Both the position numbers and the translations under genes were made by a program. Shown piece after piece: positions 1-11,061 of a stretch of 64,000 nt of DNA (within the stretch, counting starts at the first letter, position 1; every line of letters starts with the position of its first letter). Source of the DNA: Melampsora larici-populina 98AG31. Taxonomy: Eukaryota; Basidiomycota; Pucciniomycetes; Pucciniales; Melampsoraceae. The stretch spans positions 124,001 through 188,000 of the forward strand of contig NW_006768844.1 in NCBI RefSeq assembly GCF_000204055.1, written 5' to 3'. The notes under the pieces were generated by a model that did no database searches, was not told the origin of the DNA, and saw only the letters and a list, made by a program, of their open reading frames with translations.

Positions 1-2324
1 CAACAACCACAACAACCACAACAACCACAACAACAACAACCTAATCAACATCAAATCTCACAACATCAAGCTATGATTCAACAACAACAACTTATTTTAC
101 AACAACAACAACAACAGAGACAGATGCCTAGGACCCCTGTTCCTCAACTTCCACCTCAATCTAATCCTTCGGCGATCCCTAATCCTCAGAATATCAAAAG
201 ACCTATGCCAGCTTTTAATGAAATCGTTGGACCTAATCCAGCTTACACGCGTGCAAAGTTGAGTATGATCTTGTCTTTCAAGCGATGCTAATGATCAGAA
301 CAGATTGATGGTTTTAAACAAAAGATTTGATTGAAAAAGTATTGATGTGTGATTTTGATTTCCTGCATAAAACAGACGAAACAAACCGACAGATAGAAGA
401 TTACCGAATTTCTCAAAAGGATCTCAAGATTTAATAAACTTATCAGATCAATTTAATAAATTACAATCTATAGAAGAAAAGATAGATTGGACGATTAGTC
501 GAAAAAGGTTAGAATTAGAAGATTCTTTAAAGAAAACTTTGGCGGTGAAACGTAGGATGAGGATTAAGGTTTGGAATACGGTTGATGGTCAGAGTTGGCA
601 GAAAGGATTAGGAGATTTGGAAAATAAGAAAGAAGAGCTCGAGAAGGAACCAGAAACGGTTGTGGAAGAAAAAGAAAATGAGAAGGAGAAAGGTGGAGAA
701 GACGGAGATAAGAAGGGAGGTGAGGAAGGAGTTGAAGGTGGTGATGATCAGGCTGAACAGATTGGTGAACCTAAGCAAGAGAAGATTGAGCAAAAGGATA
801 AAGAAACCAAGGAAATTAATATGTTGAGTAATATTGAAGCTGTACCCAAATGGACCTTACATATCGAAGGCATGCTCTTAGAAGTAAGTCATCCTTTAAA
901 CGCCCAAGTGGATCTTGAACCGCAAAAAAAGTTTTCTTAATCCTTTGATCTTTTGTAGCACCCAACCTCTTCGGAAGCTAAAGAAACGTTGCCGAAAATC
1001 TTGGAAACCAAACGACCATTCTCATCCCTCATCACCGGATTATTAATCAAAGTAGAAAGACCCGATGAATTATACCCAGAACCTAATTTTGTAGAATGGC
1101 AAAGAAGAACGAACCCAACTACCCCTTCCCCAAACGAGTTTTCAGAATTCAAATTCACTAGAACTGGATCCGAAAGATGTCAGATCCGATTAGCCTTTCA
1201 TTTAGATCAATTTCCACAAAGGTTAAAGTTAATGCCTATCTTGGGAGACGTTTTGGATTTGAAAGAAGCTTCGTTGAGTGAGATTATGGATTCGATTTGG
1301 AGGTATGTTAAGAAAGAAAGGTTACAGGATTCGATGGATAAACGACAGATTAAAAAAGATCAGAAATTAGCTTGTGTAAGTTTTTTTTTTTTGGTTTTTT
1401 GGTTTTTTTTGGTTTTGGAGGTAAAGAGATTGATAGGTTTCGTGTTTTTGGATTTCAGTTGTTTCCTCCTATGTGTGATAAAATGCCGTTTCATCAATTA
1501 ACTGATAGTGTAAGAAGGTTTATTGGAATGTCAGAACCAGTGCGTATAGATTATGAGATAGAGTGAGTGATGTGTTTTTGTTTTTTATCAGTTTTAATTT
1601 TTGGGTTTGTAAATTCTGATGTTCAGTTTTGTACTCTCTTTTTCTTTCTTTTTCAAGTGTTGAAGAAGGATGTGAAGGAAAAGCGAAATATTATGATGTT
1701 GAATTTAGTATAGAAGATCCAGCTAAACTTCATATGATGAAAGTTAAAGAATCGTTGGATGGTCAAGATCAAATTTCGAAAGAGATTATAGCATTGGATG
1801 AACAAGTTTGTTGAATTTTCTTTATTACTTTTTTTTCTGGTTATAGAATACCTTATCATCTTCTTTTGAAAAGTTAATTTTTGGTTCTGATTTTTTTTTG
1901 ATATTAGATTATGGAATCGATAGCAAAACTTAAAGAAATCAAAAGCAAACGAGATTTTTATCAAGATTTTTCAAAAGATCCCATAAGTTTTATAAAACGA
2001 TGGATCAATTCACAATCAGAAGATTTAAATGAATTATTAGGTTTAGAAGACGATCGAAAAAGAAGTTCAGATTTTTATCAAAATAATGATTGGATACATG
2101 AAGCTATTAAGGTTTATCAACTTCGAGAATTTAATTCAAAGGTTGTGAATTCTTCTACTTCTTCTCAACAACAACAACCACTTCATTCTCAACATCCACA
2201 TCCACTTCAACATCCAAATGGAAGTCTCGGGAGTATTAATCATGCTGTTGGAGCTGGGTTTGGAGGATTGAATTCGGTGGTCGGTCATGGGATTAATCAT
2301 AATATGAATCAAATTAGAAGATAA
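1..2324 (+). CDS. SNF12: SWI/SNF chromatin-remodelling subunit, SNF12/SWP73 (SMARCD) family, 5' partial
   Basis: Exons: <1-257, 376-883, 959-1375, 1459-1562, 1658-1805, 1908-2324; all junctions are GT...AG and keep frame. The visible protein starts in a Gln/Pro-rich tract (CAA/CCA codons), so the true start lies upstream. Then comes the family N-terminal block (TDRRLPNF..., IDWTISRKRLELED, KRRMRIKVWNT), a Lys/Glu-rich linker around nt 620-820, the block PKWTLHIEGMLLE / LITGLLIKVERP, and the SWIB region (RCQIRLAFHLDQFPQRLKL, ILGDVLDLKEASLSEIMDSI, MCDKMPFHQL). The C-terminal coiled part (MESIAKLKEIKSKRDFYQDF, DPISFIKRWINSQ) is typical. Members of this family are core subunits of SWI/SNF or RSC remodelers in the nucleus. 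A His/Gln-rich tail (nt 2160-2220) follows. Whether it serves SWI/SNF (Snf12) or RSC (Rsc6) cannot be told from sequence alone. Confidence 0.9.
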
Positions 2325-3778
2325 CTTCAAAAGTTCATCAATCACAGGAACAAATTTGAAAGTTTCTTAAACTTGTTTTGTTGTGATTGGATTTATTTTA
2401 TGTTTGTTTGTTTGGTTTGGGTAGAATTTTGATGTGTTGTAATTTTGAAAGAAAATAAGATTTAGGGTTTTTTAGATTGCTTTTAAATGAATTGAAGATG
2501 TGATATGTTTGGAATGAAAAAATTGATTTATTTCTTTGGTTTATTGGAAACTTTCTTTGAATAAGTGTTGGGTTTTACGAGATTAGTTTTGGTTTTAGGT
2601 TTGGTTGATAAAGAGATTGACTTGTTTGGTAAACTTCAATGTGGCTTATAAAGCTTTCTCACATTAGTGACGATTGTTAAACCTGAATCCATGACTTATG
2701 TAAATAATCTGCTCTCTTTGAAGCCTCACTCCTTGATTATTTATAACCTTTAGTATATATAATGTTTTCCTTTGTTCTTAGTACTAGCTTTCAAAGCGTG
2801 ATTCCAACAAGAATCATTGATTGAAAACTCGCTGATTGAGAATGCCGTAACTGATTCCGATCATACGCGTTGAAGCCGGTTAGAGCTCATGAGGCTCACC
2901 TTCCTGGATTGACAAGAACATGATGCGATCCCGCTTGCCTTGCGGACGCTCGGTGGTTGTCAGTAAAAAAGTCGTTGCGGATTGTACATATCCATGATCT
3001 TCCGATGGCTTGCGCGTGGATCGCTCAATGCGGATGTGGAGGGATGTGGGCATCTTTTAGGTAGTCCGGATAGGGATAACCAGGTCCGACACAATTCTTT
3101 TTTAGAATTTCTTGGGTCTTCGATTCATCCCAGGTAGCATAGCCACAAAGCTCAGCATTCAACCTTTCGGCAGCTTCGGTTCTTTCGGCCCACTGGATGA
3201 GTACTTATATCCAAATAGTTGATGCTCTGGAAACTTGAAAGGGCTTGAAGCGGATCAACATTTCTATGTATGCCTTTCGGTCGCAATTCGTGTTATCCGG
3301 ATGTAGTGGCTTCAATGTGATCTAAAAAATCCACAATCAATCAATGACAAACGCACTTGTATGGATCAGGATAGAAAGGAACCTACGGTCATCATAGGTT
3401 CCCAGTGACAACAGGATTGATATTTGGAGGGGATACCGGCCTGGGATTCTATGGATTGGGGCGCATGTTGGCAACGCTGAGGCGTACGTTAGCACCATGA
3501 GACTTCAATTATCTTGATGATCAATCGAGATTTCCAGATGATTATGTTGTTGTTGTATATGATTGATAAAAATGATATAAAGTAAACAAATCTGGCTTGG
3601 AAATGATCCTTGAAATTTGACGTTCTTTGGTGAAGCATTTCCTCGTCAAAAGTCTCAGCGGTTTCGTCATATGATTTATTTCTTCCATTACTAGTTTTCA
3701 CTGTCCATATCTTTTGACTTATCTAAAAAGAACTTCTCATCCTACTCTTTTTATCTTCGTTGATCAAAGAAGTTGAGG
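2325..3778. other. Intergenic region with a degenerate coding relic
   Basis: No intact spliced gene was recognised. It starts with an AT-rich 3' flank of SNF12 to about 2800. Between about 2880 and 3290 the base composition becomes gene-like and the minus strand reads as protein in two frames (see the pseudogene entry). From 3300 to 3770 I see only short open frames and the 5' flank of the next gene. Confidence 0.6.
2880..3290 (-). pseudogene. Gene relic or unresolved small gene on the minus strand
   Basis: Reading the minus strand from about 3190, one frame gives a coding-looking stretch (ERTEAAERLNAELCGYATW, then VGPGYPYPDYLKDAHIPP) ending in a TGA near 3028. A second frame, overlapping its end, opens with an ATG near 3050 (MPTSLHIRIERSTRKPSED) and runs to a TAA at 2880-2882. 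Codon use in both looks protein-like and the GC content is higher than in the flanks. The frames could be joined by a frameshift, or could be two exons whose introns I cannot place. I do not recognise the family. Confidence 0.35.
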
Positions 3779-5122
3779 ATGTCCGAAAATCAACAAAATA
3801 CCACCAAAGACTTGGAGCTCAACAAACTCGAAAATGGACCTAATCATACCACTCGTACAAATTTGACACCGGTGGAAGCTCCTTATAGCATGAAAGGACT
3901 CTTAAGTCTACCTAAGCGCTTGTTCTTTCCTCCTCCATTACCTAGTGTTCCATCTTGTGATGGGACGTCATTTGAGACGGGAGGGAAAAGCAAGATTAGT
4001 AGCACGAGTTCAATTATTGGTATACCTATTCCACGTTGGATAACAAGTTCTCCAGTATATCTTGTAAGGGATATTTTATTCTTCTCTTTTTAAAATAGTT
4101 TGACAGACATCATAGCTCATATGAATTACGATTTGATTTCTTTAGGTCGAATTGTCTGATGTACTGGAAGATGTTCACTTTTCACCACTTTCAGCTCGAG
4201 ACTTTGAAGATTTTTTAGTTTATGATGAATATACACCTGAGAATTTATACTTTTATCATTGGTTAAAAAATTATAAAGCTTTATTTATCAAAGAAACAAA
4301 AACTTTAAAAGCAGAGAATATAACACTTGATTCAATTCCAACGATACTTCATCTACAATTCCAATTTGGATTACAAAACTTCTTTTCTGGTGGACCATAT
4401 GAGCTTAATATTCCATGCTCAGTAAGGCAAACTTTATTTATAGAGGCAGAAAGCTCTATCGATCCATCAATCTTTAATGCAGTTAATGCTGAGGTCATGA
4501 CCATGCTCGAAGTTAGTAAGAAGCATTGGCTATCTAAGCAATGCGGCAACGCTGGTCATAACCGGTTAGTATTTCCTTCTGAATAAATTTGATAAATGAA
4601 ATTTTTGAACTGACATCGATCCTGAACTTTTCCAGTAGATTATTTGGTATCGTCTTAGGACTTTTCATCATCGCAATTTCATTCGTAGTGGAATTCATAC
4701 TATTCTTCTTTAGTCATTCAAGAATCGCAAGAATCGGTCCAGGATTTCTTTTATGGTTCGGTGTGATGTTAGAATTACAATGTTCAAGAAATACTTGTCC
4801 GATCATTTATGCCTTTGGTAATTTACGTCAATTAAATCCATGGGAAATCTTGAGAAATAAGAATAAAACTTCTTCAATTGATAAGACTGATTCAAGTTTA
4901 GGTTCAGGTTCAATCAATTTATCGGAATTTCAATCAAATCATTGGATTCCTGCTCAAAAGATTCATCAAATCACTCCAATCTTTAGTCCAGTCACAAGAA
5001 TTGAAAGTCCATTGATGACTAGAATCTTACGTTATAATGTGATTAGTGGCGCTTGGTGGGCTATCTTACCTGCAATTGTTTGGATTGCATTTTGGGTACC
5101 ACTTCCAACTAAATCTAAATAA
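3779..5122 (+). CDS. RAX1: RGS-domain membrane protein, Rax1-like
   Basis: Exons 3779-4063, 4146-4564, 4636-5122 (396 aa). The first ATG in frame is at 3779. Order of parts: disordered N-terminus (about 1-75), short hydrophobic patch, RGS-type helical domain beginning VELSDVLEDVHFSPLSARDF and containing FLVYDEYTPENLYFYHWLKNY and the SVRQTLFIE block, then at least three hydrophobic segments: RLFGIVLGLFIIAISFVVEF, IGPGFLLWFGVMLEL followed by the conserved CSRNTC, and VISGAWWAILPAIVWIAFWV near the C-terminus. RGS followed by three membrane spans is the layout of yeast Rax1, a plasma-membrane protein of bud-site selection, and of its relatives in basidiomycetes. Assignment rests on architecture; the role in G-protein signalling versus polarity is not shown here. 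Confidence 0.75.
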
Positions 5123-6193
5123 GTCGATTATCAAATTATTTTCTTTGTGAATCAATCTGTTTGTTTGATCGGTGTATATAGTTGTGAATCAAAATGACCA
5201 AGAACCTATGTTTTCTATCTTTGTGATCTCTACAAGTTCAACCAGTCTGTACCAATGTTTATAGTGATTGACATTATGATTTTCTTTTCCCACTTACCTA
5301 TCCTGGTGATGTAAACTTATCAAATCAAGTAAGAAATATTACTTCTACTTGCAAAGATTTTGAAAAATCTTTTACTTTGAAAACTCGTTTTCAGATACTT
5401 ACTACTCTTTAATAAATGGTTGCAACAAGAATTGTAAGAATTTCTAACTTTGGTAAAAAAAATCAAGATTCTTGTTGCTACTCTGCTTTCTCTCTGCAGC
5501 GTATCTTCGCAATATTCTTAAATCCCTCTGAACTCGCATCCTAACTCCATAATATGCATGCTGAGTATCTATTCAGACATCATTGCCAACAGAAGAACAA
5601 GAGAGAGAAAATAAATGGGGATATCTAGCCCATTGCTCATAGATTTCCATGTAGACGGTGTTTGGATCTGAGGCTGGTGGCAGTGTTCCTGAAAATAAAG
5701 ACTCCCTGCCTTCGCGCAAGAGCATGTGGGTACGTCTAGAAAACACGCCGTACTCTATAGACACAGCTATGTAAACATAAGTGACAAACCCACAGTTAGG
5801 ACTGGATTTAAACACAATGATCACTGGATAGTGTAGCTAAAATTCACTTACTCGTGTTACGCTATCTGTAGCCTGGTGAGGTGTTTGAGCCACGCTAACC
5901 TAAGCTATCAGGGACAGGAAGTTGAGCTGTTTGAGTGCTGGTATTGCACAGTGTGGTTTTGCAAGTTGCAGTACAACTGAGACTGATCTTGTGATCTTGT
6001 CTCAAAGCCATTTACAGATTGTCATAAATAGTTTTGATGATCAGGTGACCATGATTCATCAACTGTAGTAAATAAAGGTTAGAATTAATATACCTGTGAG
6101 TGTATGTATCAAAAACAATGTGGCTCCATCAAAATGTGAAAAGGTATCTATCTTATCAATCTAGAATTTATTCCTGAAGTTCTCAAGCATACA
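5123..6193. other. Intergenic, no gene seen
   Basis: Convergent-looking 3' flank of the RAX1-like gene and 5' flank of the large ORF. The only structure noted is an 11-bp inverted repeat (GCAACAAGAAT at 5422-5432 and its complement at 5468-5478), which could act in 3' end formation or be a small repeat remnant. An 83-codon open frame on the minus strand (5573-5824) has no protein-like features. Confidence 0.5.
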
Positions 6194-9100
6194 ATGCTTT
6201 CTTTTTTGTTAGCCAAACTTTTTTCAATCATCATCTTCCAAACCTGGAATTTGCATGGGTGTTCAGGACTTCAACTCAAATATAGTTTATCAGGTGCCCA
6301 AGATTATCATCAAGACCTTGATTCAGCATTTGGAACTGAAAGCTTTAAAAGTTCTTCTTCTGGAGGACAATTCCCCCAAGATCTGTGTGACTTGACACAA
6401 TACCATAACATAGGCCACACTCAGCATCCTAATGTTGCACAGGGAGAAATTTATGATCCAAACAACCCACATCAATTTCCATCTGGACTTTATGGTATGT
6501 ACACTCCAGAACAAGGACACTTTCAGTGGCCTGATAATCAACAGACAGTTGGGAGTGATTTCAGTTCAATACATTCATTGGATCCTCAAAGGAATTCAGA
6601 CCATCTGGAAAGCATGAATTACATCAATAACAACCCTGGGCATGGTTTATATACCCCTCATGATGATTTTCTCTGGGGCCTGGACAACATTCCAATTCAT
6701 CCTCAATTGCATGGTGCAAGCTATGTTAGAGCAACAGATTTAGGTGAACTTTATGAACCTCCTGAATTATCTCAAGAGAGTGCTTTCCTCTCAAGAGAAA
6801 TCATGCCATCACACTCATCAGGCAAAGTTGTTCCTCTGCAATCAAAGAATCAGAATCAAAAAGGCTACATTGGATTGGTTAATGAAGAATATCCAACAAC
6901 ATTGGAAGAAAATGTGGAAACAGATAATACAGAATTCTTTCATGGAATGGCCATTCATCATACATCTCAATTAGAAAAAGGTTTATACCAAAATACCAGG
7001 CACAATAGTATGGAAGAGGCAAAAAGTAACACTCAGCATGCAACAGAGGACTTTACAAATACTCAAAACGACATGATTCCTGGTGGTCCAAGGTTCAATT
7101 TTATGTCAGCTCACAAAGAAAACAATGTATATGATCAGCCACATTGGGAACATCTACAACATGAACATGTCTCAATGACAAAAAGCCTCAAAAATGCTGT
7201 CAGTTTTGAAAATGAACAACAGTCTCATCATATCATTGATCCAATAGAAATTATCCCCAACCTTGATAAACATACCAAGACAATAACATCATATTCAAGG
7301 GCAGACAATACAAATGACAATCATTTTAAAGAACAGGAAATCAATTGTATTAGTCAATCACAGCAACTTTCAACAACTGACACAACTGATAATTGTGTTC
7401 AATCATTTACACATGACTCAACCAACCTACTGGAAAACTCCTGGCTGAAAGAAATATGTCCATACTTGTATAGTGATTCATACCCAATGGGTAGACCATG
7501 GCCAGAATATCATATCTCTAACACAGAAGAGAAAGAACCTACTGTGGGACTGAAGAGTGACAGAGGCCCAGAAAATAAGTTTATCCACACTGGCAGGGAG
7601 AATCCATTTGGAGACAATACACACACAATTCTTACAGACAACATCACTCATGATGGATCTGAGTCTAATTGTCAAGAAACTCCAGTTGTAATAGGACCCC
7701 AAGTAACAGCACCAAATAGGAACTTCCCTGAAGACAGAGATATTCCTTCTCTCAACATCAACCACCCAATGGAGAGTAAATCAAACATGGAAATTCATCA
7801 AAAAGATGATTCCAATCAAAAAAAGAGGAAGAAGGGATTGTGGGTCAAAACAAGTGCTGAATCATCCAGGAAATCCAATAAAAGGTTTAACACTAATCTT
7901 GATGTTGACCGTCACAAGATAATCAATCAAACTCAACAAGATAAGATCTCTTCAGAATCCTTAGACAATGATTATAGTCCAAGATCCAGTCATCTTTTTG
8001 AAGATAATCCACCTGGTGCATATATAAAATCAGAAATCCCCAAGTATTTGGAATTGAAAGATCTAGACCAGTCCCATCTAGGAAAACGGAAACTTACAAT
8101 TTCCAAAAACATTGGCATAATGAATGTGAATAGATCTCCAACTCTGTGCTATGAGATAGTTGATTGGTTCCATGAGATATATATGAGAATAAGAGTACAA
8201 TGCAAAGATGATTCAGAGATCAAATCTCTAGGCTGTGCAGTTAAAAATGCATACCTTGGGATTGTAATGCCTTTTTTTGGTATTCTCAAAGCCTTTGAGT
8301 ATGATGAAAGTGGGACGCATGATATTCAAATGCTTCTGAATGATGGATGGAAGTACATTAAAAATATTTTTTCTCATTGGAAATCTGCAACACCAGAACA
8401 TTTTGAATTTGGAAAGATAACAAAGTTTGGCAAGGCTTCTGACATCTTGATTTCAGGTTGGCAGCTAAAATATCTGAAAGGTATTTCTGGCCCTGTTTCA
8501 ATACCATTCTCACTGGTTATGTCCATTGTGCATATGTGGTCAAAAGATCAATGGAACTCAAGGATTCCAGAAGATATAAATCTTGGCAGATTGATGGAAG
8601 TAAATGAATCTGACACAAGTTCAAGAGAAGGTGGATTATATTCCAGGAGTGGAATCAGGAATGACGCATTCTGGGGAGCAGAGCAATTTTCAAAAGATCA
8701 CTGGTATCTAATTGGGAGTGCAGAACTTCCATTACCAAACAGGACAGGAAACATCTACAATTCAGCCCAGTTTCACACAAATATTGGCAGAGGAATGTGC
8801 AAGAATGTGCACTCTTATTTTGAAAAGCTGATCCGTGATCTAATAGGACGTTACAAGGAACTGAACAATGACAGTTTTTACACAACTCCCAAAGGAGTCC
8901 ATATATCTAACACCATGCATTCACCAAACCTTGATTTGATTGTTCAAGCAGTGAGCATTGCACAGTACAAAGTCACTGTTCCATACATGGGTGCACTGAG
9001 GCATTTTTATAAAAGATTGTTATCTGAGGAACAACTTGAGATCTTGCTCATGAATGCATGGATCTTTCTCAAAGAAATATACTCTAAATGGATTTTGTTG

Positions 9101-9373
9101 GATTTTCAGCCAAACAATCTTGAACAACTGTTTCAGTCCAAAGGTATTGGAAATTTTCAAATACATAGATCAACAGATCCTGCATATATGTTCAAGATTC
9201 ATTTCAAACTCAACAAATCAAGAACCCCAAAGAGCCTTGTTATTCACCTTCTTAACTCATGGAGCAAGATGATAACCAAAAGTCAAAAGGGATTAAGAGA
9301 GTCACAGAGGTTTTCTGCAATAGGATTTCTATTCACACCATTCAATGAGGAGGATATTTCACATTTGTGGTGA
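6194..9373 (+). CDS. Very large single-exon protein with N-terminal hydrophobic leader and duplicated C-terminal domain
   Basis: 1059 aa without any intron, unusual among its heavily spliced neighbours. The first about 25 residues (MLSFLLAKLFSIIIFQTW...) look like a signal peptide. Residues about 30-640 are low in hydrophobicity and rich in Asn, Gln, His, Ser, Thr and Glu, and contain a basic cluster near 541-560 (KKRKKGLWVK, KSNKRF). The C-terminal third contains two related folded modules, about 643-790 and 907-1040. Each has an Ala/Val helix, a P-[FY]-[FM]-G motif, then a helix ending in a W-x-[FY]-[LI]-K-x-[IF]-[FY]-S-[HK]-W pattern and later a W-S-K element. I do not recognise the family. 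The leader suggests secretion; the basic patch could be a nuclear signal acting after delivery to a host, which is speculation. Codon use looks ordinary and there are no stops, so it is probably expressed. Confidence 0.7.
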   Translation: MLSFLLAKLFSIIIFQTWNLHGCSGLQLKYSLSGAQDYHQDLDSAFGTESFKSSSSGGQFPQDLCDLTQYHNIGHTQHPNVAQGEIYDPNNPHQFPSGLYGMYTPEQGHFQWPDNQQTVGSDFSSIHSLDPQRNSDHLESMNYINNNPGHGLYTPHDDFLWGLDNIPIHPQLHGASYVRATDLGELYEPPELSQESAFLSREIMPSHSSGKVVPLQSKNQNQKGYIGLVNEEYPTTLEENVETDNTEFFHGMAIHHTSQLEKGLYQNTRHNSMEEAKSNTQHATEDFTNTQNDMIPGGPRFNFMSAHKENNVYDQPHWEHLQHEHVSMTKSLKNAVSFENEQQSHHIIDPIEIIPNLDKHTKTITSYSRADNTNDNHFKEQEINCISQSQQLSTTDTTDNCVQSFTHDSTNLLENSWLKEICPYLYSDSYPMGRPWPEYHISNTEEKEPTVGLKSDRGPENKFIHTGRENPFGDNTHTILTDNITHDGSESNCQETPVVIGPQVTAPNRNFPEDRDIPSLNINHPMESKSNMEIHQKDDSNQKKRKKGLWVKTSAESSRKSNKRFNTNLDVDRHKIINQTQQDKISSESLDNDYSPRSSHLFEDNPPGAYIKSEIPKYLELKDLDQSHLGKRKLTISKNIGIMNVNRSPTLCYEIVDWFHEIYMRIRVQCKDDSEIKSLGCAVKNAYLGIVMPFFGILKAFEYDESGTHDIQMLLNDGWKYIKNIFSHWKSATPEHFEFGKITKFGKASDILISGWQLKYLKGISGPVSIPFSLVMSIVHMWSKDQWNSRIPEDINLGRLMEVNESDTSSREGGLYSRSGIRNDAFWGAEQFSKDHWYLIGSAELPLPNRTGNIYNSAQFHTNIGRGMCKNVHSYFEKLIRDLIGRYKELNNDSFYTTPKGVHISNTMHSPNLDLIVQAVSIAQYKVTVPYMGALRHFYKRLLSEEQLEILLMNAWIFLKEIYSKWILLDFQPNNLEQLFQSKGIGNFQIHRSTDPAYMFKIHFKLNKSRTPKSLVIHLLNSWSKMITKSQKGLRESQRFSAIGFLFTPFNEEDISHLW

Positions 9374-11061
9374 ATCTGAGACAATGGAAAACATAGTAAA
9401 TATCTGTTAGCTAGTACACAGCGATGATATGCTACATCATCTGCAATACTTGTATGGTCTTTCACCAAACTTGTCTTTTGTCCTTCTTCCTTTTGACCTT
9501 TTTCCCTTTTCCTTTCCCCTGCCTTCCTTTTCTTTCAGTTTCTCTTCAGCTCTTCTGTTTATAATCTTGTGAATAATAGGATTGTTGAAAACAACAGCCA
9601 TCAAAGTATTAGTCTAGGAGCTAGCCTAAATTGCCTCATGGTACTTGACCTACACTGAAAAAATATGCATCACCCTCTCATGGACATACTTTATGTGCCT
9701 GCCAACATGCCTGTCTACCCCACAATTTCAGGATTGCAGATTAATCAGAGTGTAGAGCCCTTTTAATGCATATACGTACTCCCTACAAGAACCAAAGGTG
9801 CCTAGAGATAAGCTACAAGCATTTGTGAGAACAAACCAAGGAGTCCCACCGGGATAAACTAAAGGCAAACCAGTGGTGTTGCTGGTTTTAGTAAAGAAAC
9901 TGTTCAGGGGTTTTGAGTTCCTTTGTTTTTTGTAGCACAGGTCTGATTTCAAGTTCAATAATCTTAGAATCTATATTGATAGCTCCAGATCTTGTTGGGA
10001 TGATTCCAACAATTCTTATAGATGATATAATGACACACTCAAAACTGATGCTGAGGTATCCTACTAGTGCTAGGTATGTGGGATAAGTGTAGCCTGACTA
10101 GCTATAAGAATCGAAAAAGGATAGGTAGAAACATGTGTCAATTATATCCTTTCATTGGATTCAAGGAGTAGGTTTCGATAACTCATGACTGGGTTTCAAT
10201 CCTAGGCCTAGTATTTAGATGCTCTAAGATTATTAGTCTAGAATAGCTTTTATCCAAATATCTGAAAAGGACTTTGACAATTTTGCAAAGTTCAGTTCAA
10301 GTGATCAAGGGAATCAACTCACTTGGATAAAAACAGATGATAGGTTTAATTTAGATGAGTGTGATAGAACATAGTAGTCAGATATTCAACATGGAATGTG
10401 CTGGCAGAACTTCAAAGGTTTGCAACAGTCTATAGCAGATATAGAAGATAGCAAATCATAAAGGGGGGTCTACAGGGAAGAAATTGGCTAATTTATAGAA
10501 TTAAATATAATCAGATGGAATAGTATCAAAATCTTCTTCCTGAAGTGTTTTTGGTGCACAGGTGTAAGTAATTCAGTGAGATCACTTTTGATGATTCTTA
10601 TTCATGACTTGACAAAACTCACACTTTCCAGTTATGAAAGAGTACTTGGTACTAATCATGAAGTTCGAGATGGAAGTGGGGACCATATTTGCTTGACTGA
10701 TGATTGTAAGAACGTCAATAAATCGTTTTCAAGGTTTTCTCCTGTTTTCCTTTTCTGAGGAATGTTTTTTTGCTTTCGACAGTGATGGTGGTTTTGAGCA
10801 TATGATTGCAACCTCGTCCCAAGCAGGTGCAGCCGGTGTGATGAGGTGAAGGAGGCGCTGTGTAAATTTCACTTTGTTATCATGATGGTCGTATGCGAAA
10901 GCTTGGCTTCCTTGTCCTTCTGGAAAGGACAGTTTGTTTTCGTTTTCTAAAGTTCTCAGGCTCTCCAGCGCGTGCCACAACCTTTACCAAAACCCCAACA
11001 GGTTTTTTCTCCGGTTTCAGATTTCGGACGTCCACTTCTCCTCAAAGTTCGTCCTCAATCA
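9374..11061. other. Intergenic, no gene recognised
   Basis: Contains a pyrimidine-rich stretch near 9475-9545 (runs of CTT/CCTT) and otherwise mixed sequence with only short shadow frames. The last about 200 bases before 11062 lack stops in the BIO frame from about 10972, but no in-frame ATG is found there, so a mitochondrial leader encoded by a further upstream exon cannot be excluded. Confidence 0.5.

Noticed and set aside
5573..5824. 83-codon minus-strand ORF
   Set aside because: No start context, family similarity or splice partner.
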